Positions 18,218 to 27,194 of a DNA stretch of 64,000 nucleotides are shown piece by piece. The translations under genes were made by a program, and so were the position numbers. Position 1 is the stretch's first letter, and every line of letters starts with the position of its first letter. The stretch covers positions 1,514,680-1,578,679 of the forward strand of contig NZ_JACIJO010000001.1 of assembly GCF_014206875.1 (NCBI RefSeq). Reading direction: 5' to 3'. This stretch comes from Algoriphagus iocasae (lineage in GTDB: Bacteria > Bacteroidota > Bacteroidia > Cytophagales > Cyclobacteriaceae). A model generated the notes under the pieces. It did no database searches, was not told the DNA's origin, and was given only the letters and a program-made list of their open reading frames with translations.

Positions 18218-18910
18218 ATGATTCTTCTTCAAACCCTTTCTGTTGCCGATTCACTGGCAGCAGCAGACAGCCTTGCTGAAGGCGCCACAAAAGAAAGTAT
18301 TGGTTTATTAGATCTTCTGATCAAAGGTGGCTACATGATGGTCCCTTTATACTTGCTTTTTATTCTTGCAATCTTCATTTTCTTTGAGCGACTCATTACG
18401 CTCAAAAAAGCATCGAAAACTTCCTCATCACTCATGGATCAGATCCGTGTTTTGGTACAAAGCGGAAAGATCGAAAAAGCAAAAATGCTTTGTGCGGGAG
18501 AAAACACACCGGTGGCCAATATGATCGCTAAAGGAATTGAAAGAATAGGAAGTCCTTTAAAAAACATTGAAGTTTCTATTGAAAATGTCGGAAAAATAGA
18601 AATCTATAAACTGGAGAAAAATCTCAATCTTCTTGCAACAGTTTCAGGTGCAGCTCCTATGATCGGTTTCTTGGGTACAGTTGCCGGTATGATTCAGGCA
18701 TTTATTGCAATTGCTCAGGAGGAGGGAATGGTTTCTCCAAAATTGCTTTCCGAAGGTATTTACGAGGCGATGATTACAACAGCTGCAGGACTTGTAGTAG
18801 GTATTATTGCTTATCTAGGGTACAACTACCTGGTTTCTCAGGTGTCAAAGTTGGTTCATAATATGGAATATACGACGGTAGAATTCATCGATTTACTTCA
18901 AGATAAATAA
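18218..18910 (+). CDS. exbB: MotA/TolQ/ExbB family proton channel protein
   Basis: A 230-residue inner-membrane protein with three transmembrane helices: about residues 36-58 (GGYMMVPLYLLFILAIFIFF), 135-160 and 170-195. The family signatures LLATVSGAAPMIGFLGTVAG and EAMITTAAGLVVGIIAY are intact and line the proton path with their Thr and Ser residues. Together with the ExbD/TolR subunit it forms a motor that transmits proton-motive force to TonB- or TolA-like partners. It sits 1 bp after the SPOR gene and 1 bp before exbD. ExbB versus TolQ cannot be settled from sequence alone; the downstream TonB-like gene suits either. Confidence 0.92.
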   Translation: MILLQTLSVADSLAAADSLAEGATKESIGLLDLLIKGGYMMVPLYLLFILAIFIFFERLITLKKASKTSSSLMDQIRVLVQSGKIEKAKMLCAGENTPVANMIAKGIERIGSPLKNIEVSIENVGKIEIYKLEKNLNLLATVSGAAPMIGFLGTVAGMIQAFIAIAQEEGMVSPKLLSEGIYEAMITTAAGLVVGIIAYLGYNYLVSQVSKLVHNMEYTTVEFIDLLQDK

Positions 18911-18911
18911 G

Positions 18912-19301
18912 ATGGGATTACAGGCAAAAAATAAGGTAGATCCTGCATTTAGTATGTCATCGATGACAGATATTATCTTTCTGTTATTGATCTTCTTTAT
19001 GCTTACTTCTTCCTTCATTACTCCTTCAGGTCTTCCGGTCAATTTACCTTCCAGTGAGACTTCGGATATCGTTATGCAGGAAGTTTCCGTTACAATTACT
19101 AAGGACTTTAAATACTCGGTAAATGATAAAATCGTTCCGAGAGAGAATATCAAAGCTGAATTGACGACACTCTTGGCGGATAAAAAAGGTCAAGTGGTGC
19201 TACATATTGATAAAGAAGTTCCTGTAGAATATTTAGTAGAAATTGGAGGCATTGCAGCTGGATTAGAGGCAAATGTGTCCATTGCAACTAAACCCTATTA
19301 A
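18912..19301 (+). CDS. exbD: ExbD/TolR family biopolymer transport protein
   Basis: A 129-residue protein with one N-terminal transmembrane helix (MTDIIFLLLIFFMLTSSFI, about residues 19-37) and a periplasmic domain. The essential protonatable Asp is present at residue 20 in SSMTDIIF. The C-terminal VVLHIDKEVPVEYLVEIGG is typical of the periplasmic fold. It works as the stator or rotor core with the ExbB-like protein upstream. Spacing is 1 bp from exbB and 2 bp to the TonB-like gene, so stoichiometric coexpression is expected. Confidence 0.92.
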   Translation: MGLQAKNKVDPAFSMSSMTDIIFLLLIFFMLTSSFITPSGLPVNLPSSETSDIVMQEVSVTITKDFKYSVNDKIVPRENIKAELTTLLADKKGQVVLHIDKEVPVEYLVEIGGIAAGLEANVSIATKPY

Positions 19302-19303
19302 TC

Positions 19304-20263
19304 ATGCAGTACTGGGACGCAGATAAGGAAGAATCACAAAGTAAAAAACGGGCATGGATCATTACGATCATTTTTAATGCTCTGTTATTGCTTGCATTCT
19401 ATTTTATTGTGGTCTGGAAACAGCCAGTTCCGCCATTGCCGACCTTTGGTCTAGAATTGAATTTAGGTTTTACACCGACAGGTTCAGGTGATAGAAACAG
19501 TCCAAATGCTCCCTCTGAAAAGCCAACTCCAGTACAAGAAGCTGCAGCTCCTGGTGAAGTGACTGAAAAAGCGGTTACTCAACCAGCTACTCCTACACCA
19601 AGCCCGAAAACTGAAGTTGCCAAACCAAAAGCACAGACTCAGCCTGCAGTTAATAAAGCTGTAACGACAAAGCCTTCGCCTATAAAAGGAGAAGAGAAAG
19701 CAACTGAGCCTTCTAAAAAGCCAGAACCAGCTAAAACAGAACCAGCAAAAACTGTCACAACTCCTGCCAAATCTGAAGCTGAAGAAACTACCCAAAAAGC
19801 TCCTGAAAAACCAAAAGTAGACCAAAGAGCAATCTTCGGTGCTGGGGGAACTTCAGGTAAAAGCACCACGCCACCGTCAGGTGGTGCTCAGGGATCTTCC
19901 AATGAAAAAGGAGATGAAGGTGATCCAAAAGGTACTGTCGATGGACGTGCGATCATGGGAACTGGATCTGGTAAAGGAACCAACTCAGGAAATGGAGTAA
20001 GTCTGGACTTGGCGGGATGGGATTTTGCCAATAGACCTAATATCAATGACCGAGTTTCGACAAGAAATGGTCGTATTGTTTTCAAAATTACAGTGGATGA
20101 CGCAGGTAGAGTAGTGCAGGCCGTTCCATTGGAATACAACGTTTCTAATGAAGTTTTGGCTTATTATCGTCAGGTAGTGAACCAGATCTCATTCAAAAAA
20201 CAAGGAGGGGCGGCAGCCGATTTTTCCTCCGGTAAAATTACATTCATTATTAAAGTGGATTAA
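19304..20263 (+). CDS. TonB/TolA-like energy transducer
   Basis: A 319-residue protein with a single N-terminal membrane helix (about residues 17-39, AWIITIIFNALLLLAFYFIV). A long periplasm-spanning linker rich in Pro, Lys, Thr, Ala and Glu (about 60-175) follows, then a Gly/Ser-rich segment. The C-terminal domain of about 80 residues (GRIVFKITVDDAGRVVQAVP) matches the TonB C-terminal fold in pattern. The linker pattern (KPEPAKTEPAK repeats) fits both TonB and TolA. The Pro/Lys-rich linker reads on the opposite strand as a spurious long frame. With the ExbB and ExbD genes just upstream it should transmit energy to an outer-membrane partner, possibly the barrel encoded in this operon. Confidence 0.85.
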   Translation: MQYWDADKEESQSKKRAWIITIIFNALLLLAFYFIVVWKQPVPPLPTFGLELNLGFTPTGSGDRNSPNAPSEKPTPVQEAAAPGEVTEKAVTQPATPTPSPKTEVAKPKAQTQPAVNKAVTTKPSPIKGEEKATEPSKKPEPAKTEPAKTVTTPAKSEAEETTQKAPEKPKVDQRAIFGAGGTSGKSTTPPSGGAQGSSNEKGDEGDPKGTVDGRAIMGTGSGKGTNSGNGVSLDLAGWDFANRPNINDRVSTRNGRIVFKITVDDAGRVVQAVPLEYNVSNEVLAYYRQVVNQISFKKQGGAAADFSSGKITFIIKVD

Positions 20264-20266
20264 TCC

Positions 20267-21553
20267 ATGAATTACCAGGAGACGCTGGACTACCTGTATA
20301 ATGCTTTGCCCATGTTTCAAAGGGTAGGAGCACCTGCATTTAAAAAGGATTTGAGTAACACCATTGCTTTGTGTGCTCATTTAGGTCATCCAGAAAAGAA
20401 ATTCAAATCAGTACATGTGGCTGGAACGAATGGAAAGGGAAGTACTTCCCATTCATTGGCTTCTATTTTTCAGGCAGCAGGCTATAAAACTGCTCTTTAT
20501 ACTTCTCCTCATCTCAAGTCTTTCACAGAAAGAATCCGAATCAATGGGATTGAAATTCCAGAGGAAAAAGTGATTCAATTTGTTGCGGAAAACAAGGAAT
20601 TTCTGGAAGAATTAAAGCCTAGTTTTTTCGAGATGACTGTTGGGATGGCTTTTTGGTATTTTGCTGAAAGCCAAGTGGATATATCTATAGTTGAAGTTGG
20701 AATGGGTGGAAGATTTGATAGTACGAATGTAGTTGTTCCAGAAGTTTCAGTAATTACCAATATAGGCTTTGATCATGTTCAGTTTTTAGGAGAAACTCTT
20801 CCTGAAATAGCAGGAGAAAAAGCCGGTATCATCAAAAATTCTGTTCCTGTTGTGATTTCACAGACACAAGTGGAAACAAAGCCTGTCTTTCTGAAAAAAG
20901 CTGAAAGTTGCCAAGCTCCAATAGTCTTTGCTGACCAAAATTGGAAAATAGAAAAGTTGGGTTTAAGTGAGGGAAATGCCCATTATTTGGCTTCTTCATC
21001 TAAGGAAGTGATAGATCTTGAAATTGATCTTTTGGGTGATTATCAAAAATATAATTTACCTGGAATACTTGAGACTGTAAACCAAATGAGAGCATTGGGT
21101 TGGATCATTTCCTCTTCCCATGTTTTAGAGGGATTGGCGAATGTCTCGACTCGAACAGGTTTAAAAGGGAGATGGCAAATCCTAGGTCAATCTCCTTTGA
21201 CTATTTGCGATACGGGACATAATGAATCCGGAATTGCTCAAATATTAGAGCAAATTAATACCTACCAGTTTTCCAAACTATGGATGGTATTGGGAATGGT
21301 ACAGGATAAGGATATTTCAAAAGTGTTGTCTTTGCTCCCTAAGTCGGCAAATTATGTGTTTTGCGAAGCGAAAATACCAAGAGCCTTGAAGGCAGAGCAA
21401 ATGGCTGAGAAGGCTGATTTGTTAGGAATAAAGGGCGAAATCATACCAAATGTGAATGATGCTTTGAACTTTGCCAGAAAAAATGCTGGAAAATATGACT
21501 TGATATTTATAGGAGGAAGTACTTTTGTGGTCGCGGAAATCGATGACCTATAA
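20267..21553 (+). CDS. folC: Bifunctional folylpolyglutamate synthase / dihydrofolate synthase
   Basis: A 428-residue cytosolic Mur-ligase-family enzyme. It adds glutamate to dihydropteroate and to reduced folates using ATP. The P-loop is HVAGTNGKGSTSHSLASI (about residues 45-62). The family signatures SPHLKSFTERIRING and VGMGGRFDSTNVV are present, as is the Mur-ligase Mg/ATP motif ITNIGFDHVQFLG (about 161-173). The length is normal. It begins 3 bp after the TonB-like gene and abuts trmB, so an essential folate gene is carried on the Ton-type operon. Confidence 0.93.
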   Translation: MNYQETLDYLYNALPMFQRVGAPAFKKDLSNTIALCAHLGHPEKKFKSVHVAGTNGKGSTSHSLASIFQAAGYKTALYTSPHLKSFTERIRINGIEIPEEKVIQFVAENKEFLEELKPSFFEMTVGMAFWYFAESQVDISIVEVGMGGRFDSTNVVVPEVSVITNIGFDHVQFLGETLPEIAGEKAGIIKNSVPVVISQTQVETKPVFLKKAESCQAPIVFADQNWKIEKLGLSEGNAHYLASSSKEVIDLEIDLLGDYQKYNLPGILETVNQMRALGWIISSSHVLEGLANVSTRTGLKGRWQILGQSPLTICDTGHNESGIAQILEQINTYQFSKLWMVLGMVQDKDISKVLSLLPKSANYVFCEAKIPRALKAEQMAEKADLLGIKGEIIPNVNDALNFARKNAGKYDLIFIGGSTFVVAEIDDL

Positions 21554-22216
21554 ATGAGCAGAAAAAAACTCGTTCGCTTCAAGGAAAATGAAGAGAACCC
21601 AAATGTAATCCAGGACGGAAAAGAAATTTTTGAAACGATCAAAGGAAACTGGAATGAAACTCAATTTCAAAATGAGAATCCAATTGTCGTTGAACTTGCC
21701 TGCGGGAGAGGGGAATTTACAGTAGGACTTGGGAGAGTTTTTAGAGATCAAAATTTTATCGGAGTTGATATCAAAGGAAGTAGAATCTGGAAGGGGAGCT
21801 CTACCGCAACTGCTGAAGGAATTCATAATGTGGCATTTCTTCGAACTCAAATTGAACAGTTAGATAAGTTTTTTGCAACAGGAGAAATCAGTGAGCTTTG
21901 GATTACTTTTCCTGATCCTTTTCCGAGGGATGGAGATGAAAAGCGCAGATTGACCTCTCCACGCTTCCTAGAGATGTATAAGCCTTTATTGAAAACTGGA
22001 GGAACGGTTCATTTTAAGACTGATAATACAGGTCTTTTTGACTATTCTTTGGAGCTGTTTCAAAGCAGAGAAGATATCAATCTTATCGGATTCACGCATG
22101 ACTTCTATCAATCTGAATGGAAGGATGATCATTTTGGAATCCAAACCCGATATGAAAAGATGTTTTCCGAAAAAGGTGAAAAGATTAAATACTTGAAACT
22201 CCAGTTTAAGAATTGA
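21554..22216 (+). CDS. trmB: tRNA (guanine-N7-)-methyltransferase
   Basis: A 220-residue cytosolic SAM-dependent methyltransferase that makes m7G46 in tRNA variable loops. The SAM-binding glycine motif is VVELACGRGEFTVGL (about residues 46-60), followed by FIGVDIKGSRIWKG. The family-defining FPDPFPRDGDEKRRL is at about 122-136, with RLTSPRFLEMY after it. The ATG follows the folC stop directly (21551-21556). The last 11 bases overlap the 3' end of the convergent histidine kinase gene. The length fits TrmB. Confidence 0.93.
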   Translation: MSRKKLVRFKENEENPNVIQDGKEIFETIKGNWNETQFQNENPIVVELACGRGEFTVGLGRVFRDQNFIGVDIKGSRIWKGSSTATAEGIHNVAFLRTQIEQLDKFFATGEISELWITFPDPFPRDGDEKRRLTSPRFLEMYKPLLKTGGTVHFKTDNTGLFDYSLELFQSREDINLIGFTHDFYQSEWKDDHFGIQTRYEKMFSEKGEKIKYLKLQFKN

Positions 22217-24596
22217 TTTCAATCATTTGCACCTGTTGGAGATAAAGCGCATTCAAAACCTTTTCCAAAAGTAATTCCGGATCAACAGGTTTGGTCAGGA
22301 AATCATCCATTCCAACTGTTCTAGCCTTAATTTTAGACTGATCAGTTGTGTCAGCTGTAACCGCAATGATTGGAATTTCCTGATGTATGGCTCTTCCTTT
22401 TCCAGCTCGGATGGCTTCTGTGGCTTCATATCCGTCCATTTCTGGCATTTGTAAATCCATCAAGATCAAATCAAATTTTGAGGACTGGAGTTTGTCCAAG
22501 GCCTCTAAACCGTGATTGGCAAAATCCATGGTAATCCCATTCCATTTTCTTAGCATAGACTTGATTACCAATTGATTGACTGGGTTGTCTTCAACCACCA
22601 GGATATTTCTTCCTTTCAATAATTCTACTGAATCTTTTTTTGCCAATTCAATCAAATTATCGGTAGATTTTTCAACTTTTTCAAAATCCAGATGAAGCGA
22701 TACCTTTGTTCCCTCACCAAGAGCACTCTCAATTTGGATTTTCCCTTTATATAAATTGACCAATGCTTTTACTATGCAGAGCCCCAGGCCAAACCCCCCA
22801 AACTTCCTTTTATCATCGATTTGTTCCTGGATAAAGGATTCATAAATCCTTGACAGTTTTCCAGTTTCTATTCCAACTCCCGTATCTGTTATTTCGATTT
22901 TGAGTTCAATTCTACCGTCTTTCTCCACGATTTCTGAGAATTTCAATTTCACTTCCCCGCTGGCTGTGAATTTTATGGAGTTGTCTAAAATATTGCCAAT
23001 AATCTGTCTAAACCTACCAGCATCTCCAATCAGTCTTTTTGGCAAAGGAGCCTCTTCTTCATAAATAAACTTGAGTCCTTTGTCGCGAGCTTTTTGATAT
23101 GAAAATGCCTTGATCTCCTGAATTAACTTATGTAAGTCAAATGGCTTCTGGTCAAGAATCAATTCACCTTTTTCGATTTTTGAGTAATCCAGAATATCCT
23201 CGATACTAGAAAGTAAGGAAACGGAGGAGTATTTTATAACTTCAAGATTTTCCCTGATTTTAGAATCTGTGATTTCATTCATAATACTTTGAGACAATCC
23301 CATGATTGCATTCAATGGAGTCCTCAATTCATGACTCATGTTAGACAAGAAATAAGATTTGATCTGGTTGCTCTCTTCTGACTGTTGAAGAGCGATCGCT
23401 TGCATCTGCTCTTTTTCTGATTTCAGAATTCTGATCCTATTCGCCATAGAAAGAGATAAAAACAGAATTTCGAATCCTGTGCCGATTTTCGCAGAATTTT
23501 CGGTTAAAAATGAGTTTTCTATCAGGCTGAAATTGTTTAGAATAAAAATGACAAACCCGACAATCAAAGATGTTATCCCAGCTGCAAAGAATAAATCGAC
23601 TGGGTATTTGGTGAAGAAACTGACGATAACACCGATTAGGCACAATAAAATTAAAATCAATCCAATGGCATTTGCAGCCGGATAGTAGAAGGTTCTTCCT
23701 GCATCCAAGAATATGATTCCAAGAATTAAAAGCAGATTGGCTATCAATGCCACTTGAAAAATTGTGTTTAATTTTCTTGAGATCAGCTTAAGCTGGATGA
23801 AAATTTGGGCATATCTTCCGAAAATCAGAGTGGAAGTTGCTGCTATCAATAATAAGCTTCTTTCATAAAACCATTCCTGACCACCATTGGTGAATTGGTA
23901 AATAAAGCCATCCAGAGAAGAATGGAGTAGGGCAATGGATGCTACGTAAAGGGAGTAAAGAAGGAAACTCTTTTCTTTGATTCCGAAGTAGAAAAATAAA
24001 TAGGTGATGCCTGCCAAAGCCAAAAATCCATAGAATGCACCAAAAATCAATTGATCAAAATAAGATGTCTGGATTAATGAATTCGCATCATGAAGCAAAA
24101 TTGGCAGGTTGATAACCTCACCGTCGCTTGATAAATAAAGGAAATTGGAAAGGGTAGTATTTGCTTTAATCTTAATAGGAAAGATAATCTTTCGGTGATT
24201 GAACGGTCGTTCCTCAGCTTTGATTAAATCCCCACTAAGCTGCGTTTGAACTTGACCGTTTGGATCAATACTATAACGGTTGACCACATCCGTAATTGGT
24301 CTTGCAACTTCTAAGTAGAATTCTTGATCCTGAGATGTGTTATTCTCAATCGGAAATTTGACCCAGAAATTTGAATCGGTAAAACCTAAATTAGAATTTG
24401 AACTTGGGAGTTTTTTGAAACTGCTTTCTAGAGCACCTTGTGTAATTGAATCGAAGCTAATCTTATGGTGACCCAATTTTAGAATTTCAGACTGACTATG
24501 AAGAGATTTTGGATATTCAGATTTTTTGAATTGTGAATTACAGGAGCATAATGCAAGGATTAAACCTAGCAATAGGAATAAAGAATTTTGTTTCAT
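22206..24596 (-). CDS. 7TM-DISM hybrid sensor histidine kinase with receiver domain
   Basis: A 796-residue inner-membrane kinase. It begins with a signal or lipoprotein-type leader (LGLILALCSCNSQ). A periplasmic 7TMR-DISMED2-type sensor (about 30-175, a carbohydrate-binding-like fold) is followed by seven membrane helices of the DISM type (about 178-385). Then come HisKA with phospho-acceptor His422 (SNMSHELRTPLNAIMG), HATPase_c with DTGVGIETGKL and GFGLGLCIVKALV, and a C-terminal receiver with phospho-acceptor Asp714 (LILMDLQMPEMDGYEA) and Lys in FLTKPVD. Signals are unknown. No separate response regulator lies next to it, so phosphorelay output is encoded elsewhere. Its 3' end overlaps trmB by 11 bp tail to tail. 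Confidence 0.93.
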   Translation of the reverse strand: MKQNSLFLLLGLILALCSCNSQFKKSEYPKSLHSQSEILKLGHHKISFDSITQGALESSFKKLPSSNSNLGFTDSNFWVKFPIENNTSQDQEFYLEVARPITDVVNRYSIDPNGQVQTQLSGDLIKAEERPFNHRKIIFPIKIKANTTLSNFLYLSSDGEVINLPILLHDANSLIQTSYFDQLIFGAFYGFLALAGITYLFFYFGIKEKSFLLYSLYVASIALLHSSLDGFIYQFTNGGQEWFYERSLLLIAATSTLIFGRYAQIFIQLKLISRKLNTIFQVALIANLLLILGIIFLDAGRTFYYPAANAIGLILILLCLIGVIVSFFTKYPVDLFFAAGITSLIVGFVIFILNNFSLIENSFLTENSAKIGTGFEILFLSLSMANRIRILKSEKEQMQAIALQQSEESNQIKSYFLSNMSHELRTPLNAIMGLSQSIMNEITDSKIRENLEVIKYSSVSLLSSIEDILDYSKIEKGELILDQKPFDLHKLIQEIKAFSYQKARDKGLKFIYEEEAPLPKRLIGDAGRFRQIIGNILDNSIKFTASGEVKLKFSEIVEKDGRIELKIEITDTGVGIETGKLSRIYESFIQEQIDDKRKFGGFGLGLCIVKALVNLYKGKIQIESALGEGTKVSLHLDFEKVEKSTDNLIELAKKDSVELLKGRNILVVEDNPVNQLVIKSMLRKWNGITMDFANHGLEALDKLQSSKFDLILMDLQMPEMDGYEATEAIRAGKGRAIHQEIPIIAVTADTTDQSKIKARTVGMDDFLTKPVDPELLLEKVLNALYLQQVQMIEINS

Positions 24597-24757
24597 TGTG
24601 GGTGTTGGGCGAAAAACTAAATCGATAACACCTACGAGAACATGAAAGTTATCGGATTAATTAATTTTTTATTTATCCTCAAAAAAATGCTCTTACTATA
24701 GATAATAATGAAAAAAATTGAATTTTTCTTTTAGTAAATAGTATGTTTTCGACTTGT

Positions 24758-25525
24758 TTAAATTGTAAATCCACCGTCTGCAGTCATAATTGCACCAGTG
24801 GTGTAAGAAGAGCCCGGTGCAGCTAAAAATAAAGCCAGCGCAGCGATTTCTTCCGTGGTTCCGATGCGTTTTATAGCCAATTGCTTGAGCATATAAGCAA
24901 GGATTTTTTCATTGCTCCATAATACCTCGGAGAATTTGGTTTTCACAATTCCTGGGCAAATTGCGTTTACTCTAATTTTGGAATCTCCCCATTCTCTTGC
25001 AAAGACTTTGGTCAGGGAAACTAATGCTGCCTTACTGATACTATACACGCCTAATCCTGGCTCAGGAGAAATTGCCCCAATGGAGCTGATATTGATAACA
25101 GAACCAGAAGAAGATTTTCTTAAATGAGGAAAGCAAAGATTACAAAGGGCAAAAGCTGCTTTGACATTGACATCCATAATCTTATCAAAGGCCTCCAGAC
25201 TGGTTTCATGGATTGGTCCAAACACTGGATTTGTCCCTGCATTATTAACTAGAATATCGAGTTGTCCATAAATTTCAATGGTCTTTTCTACCAAACCGGG
25301 TAGCTCCTCCATATTTCCCACATTACAGGCAATGCCGGTAGCTTCATAGCCTTTGGAGCGAAGTCTGTTGGCCTCATTATCTAAAGTTTCTTGTTTTCTA
25401 CTGCTTAGAACCACTTTTGCCCCGGCTGCTGCAAAAAATTCTGCGATGGTCAATCCGATTCCTTTACTTGCACCGGTGATTAGTGCAACTTTTCCATCCA
25501 GCGAAAAAACTTTCGATAAATCCAT
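24758..25525 (-). CDS. SDR family NAD(P)-dependent oxidoreductase
   Basis: A 255-residue classical short-chain dehydrogenase. The coenzyme motif is ALITGASKGIGLTIAEF (about residues 14-30). NNAG is present in DILVNNAGTNPVFGP. The catalytic Ser is in VINISSIGAISPEPG and the catalytic Tyr-x3-Lys in GVYSISKAALVSL. The C-terminal GSSYTTGAIMTADGGFTI is typical of FabG-like and glucose-dehydrogenase-like members. The substrate cannot be told from sequence. It faces a divergent MDR-type oxidoreductase gene across 120 bp, so the two may be coregulated. Confidence 0.88.
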   Translation of the reverse strand: MDLSKVFSLDGKVALITGASKGIGLTIAEFFAAAGAKVVLSSRKQETLDNEANRLRSKGYEATGIACNVGNMEELPGLVEKTIEIYGQLDILVNNAGTNPVFGPIHETSLEAFDKIMDVNVKAAFALCNLCFPHLRKSSSGSVINISSIGAISPEPGLGVYSISKAALVSLTKVFAREWGDSKIRVNAICPGIVKTKFSEVLWSNEKILAYMLKQLAIKRIGTTEEIAALALFLAAPGSSYTTGAIMTADGGFTI

Positions 25526-25645
25526 ATTTTTTGAGGTAAGAGAGTAAACCTTAAGATATAAAAAAATGTACTGAGAGAACCCATGAGCTGGAATAAATCG
25601 ATAGTTTTATTCAAAATTCACGTTTCTGGAAATTAATAGGATGCT

Positions 25646-26614
25646 ATGAAAGAGATCATTTTTGAAAAAACGGGATTGCCTGAAGAGGTTCTTAAATTGG
25701 TGGATTCTCCGGTTCCCAGCCCAAAATCAGGAGAAGTTTTGGTTCAAGTCAAAGCCAGAAATATCAACCCTGCAGATTTGATGTTTATTCAAGGGAGGTA
25801 TGGGATTTTGCCAAAGTTGCCATCCAGTGCGGGGTTTGAAGCAAGTGGGGTCGTAGAAGTTCCTGATGATTCTGGGAAGTTTCCAAAAGGCACTAGGGTC
25901 ATGTTTACGGCTGCTGGCACCTGGAAGGATTATGTTTGCATTCCTGTTTCTTCCATTATTCCCATTCCTGATGCCATGTCCTTTGAAATCGCCTGTCAGG
26001 CTTTTGTAAATCCAATGACGGCCTATTGCATGATAGAAAAGTCAGGTTTAAAAGAGGGAGATTGGCTTTTGATTACAGCTGGTGCATCCGCATTTGGGAA
26101 ATTTGCTATACAAATGGCAAAGGCTAAAGGAATCCGGGTTGCATGTACTGTAAGGCATGAGGAACAGAAAGGGTTATTAACAGATTTAGGAGCTGATTTA
26201 GTAATAAATTCTGAGAAGGAAAAAGTTCAAAAAATCATTCAGGAAAATACCGATGGTGGAGTGCATGTAGCTTTTGATGCTGTCAGTGGTATTTTGGGAG
26301 CCAAAGCCCTTTCTTCACTGAGAAAAGGTGGACTTTTGATGGTATTTGGTGCATTGAGTCTTGAGAATATCCCGCTGAATAGTGGCCTAATGATCTTCAA
26401 AGCTTTAAGAATGGAAGGGTTCTGGTTGACAGATTGGATTATCAATGCGGATGCTGAAAAGAGGAAAATGGCTTTCAAAACAGTTTTCGATTTTCTTCTG
26501 AAAGATGATTCCAAAATAGATATAGCCGGTAAATTCACCTTAGATCAGTTTGAAGAGGCTCTAAAAGCCTATCATAAGCCTGGTAGAAATGGAAAAATTC
26601 TACTGATTAGTTAA
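25646..26614 (+). CDS. MDR family quinone/enoyl reductase-like oxidoreductase
   Basis: A 322-residue medium-chain dehydrogenase without zinc-binding cysteines. The GroES-like N-terminal half contains NINPADLMFIQGRYG and SAGFEASGVVE. The NADPH-binding Rossmann half carries LLITAGASAFGKFAIQMAKA (about residues 137-156). The N-terminal pattern resembles mitochondrial-type trans-2-enoyl-CoA/ACP reductases (MECR) and quinone oxidoreductases. Exact substrate is open. The family acts in the cytosol with NADPH. It is transcribed away from the SDR gene and is not obviously in an operon with the next gene. Confidence 0.82.
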   Translation: MKEIIFEKTGLPEEVLKLVDSPVPSPKSGEVLVQVKARNINPADLMFIQGRYGILPKLPSSAGFEASGVVEVPDDSGKFPKGTRVMFTAAGTWKDYVCIPVSSIIPIPDAMSFEIACQAFVNPMTAYCMIEKSGLKEGDWLLITAGASAFGKFAIQMAKAKGIRVACTVRHEEQKGLLTDLGADLVINSEKEKVQKIIQENTDGGVHVAFDAVSGILGAKALSSLRKGGLLMVFGALSLENIPLNSGLMIFKALRMEGFWLTDWIINADAEKRKMAFKTVFDFLLKDDSKIDIAGKFTLDQFEEALKAYHKPGRNGKILLIS

Positions 26615-26690
26615 TTTCTTTGAAATATGTTCTTCTTAAAAAAAGGGATTAGCCATCTTTGTGTTTTCGTTAACAAAAAATCAAGAAGGA

Positions 26691-27113
26691 ATGAATTGGG
26701 ATAAGCTGGATTTAGAGCTCACCGAAATAGTAGAAAAAAGAAATCTCCTGGCAGAAATGGATTATAGTGATGCCAACTATGATGATTTGGAAGAAGAACT
26801 TCACGATTTGGAGGATGATTTCAATGCCGATTACGAAGAGATTCTAGAACCAGAATTTGAAAAAATCTATAAAGTATTAAAATCCGACACGGATATATTG
26901 CTTCCTACAGCCTATTTGGCTAATAAATACAAACCTTTACTTCCAGACGCGAGAGGTATCGTGAGCTATGAGGTTTTGGGAAGAGAAGGAGTTCCTATCG
27001 AATCAGATCAGTTTGATAGACAGGATGTGAGATTGGTTTTGGTGCCAAATCCAGTTAGAATCCTGATGATCATCAATGGAAATCCTCTGAAAGTTCTTTG
27101 GAGAAGTAGGTAA
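26691..27113 (+). CDS. Conserved hypothetical acidic protein
   Basis: A 140-residue cytosolic protein of unknown function. The start at ATG 26691 is preferred over the in-frame GTG at 26661. An unusually good purine-rich site (AAGAAGGA) lies just before it. A candidate -7 element (CATCTTTG, 26654-26661) would also place the transcript start downstream of the GTG. Residues 1-65 are very acidic and helical (NYDDLEEELHDLEDDFNADY). The C-terminal half is beta-rich (GIVSYEVLG, VRLVLVPNPVRILMIING). No enzyme motif is seen. It is followed at once by a terminator, so it is a single-gene unit. Confidence 0.8.
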   Translation: MNWDKLDLELTEIVEKRNLLAEMDYSDANYDDLEEELHDLEDDFNADYEEILEPEFEKIYKVLKSDTDILLPTAYLANKYKPLLPDARGIVSYEVLGREGVPIESDQFDRQDVRLVLVPNPVRILMIINGNPLKVLWRSR

Positions 27114-27133
27114 TACGCACATCAAACGTTTTG

Positions 27134-27157
27134 AAACCCGGCTCTTGCCGGGTTTTG
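27134..27157 (+). terminator. Intrinsic terminator after the acidic protein gene
   Basis: The stem AAACCCGGC / GCCGGGTTT with a TCTT loop is followed by a short T-rich tract, 20 bp after the stop at 27113. Confidence 0.85.
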
Positions 27158-27194
27158 TATTTACTTTTGTTATCAAATGATTTTAAATTGAATT

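Noticed and set aside
19484..19869. Long minus-strand frames rich in Phe, Cys, Ser and Trp opposite the TonB-like gene
   Set aside because: They are the antisense reading of the Pro/Lys/Ala-rich linker. Low-complexity composition and lack of start context mark them as shadows.
27162..27169. TACTTTTG as a -7 element for fabF
   Set aside because: It matches TAnnTTTG, but no -33 TTTG lies at 19-21 bp and it follows directly on a terminator; too weak to list as a feature.
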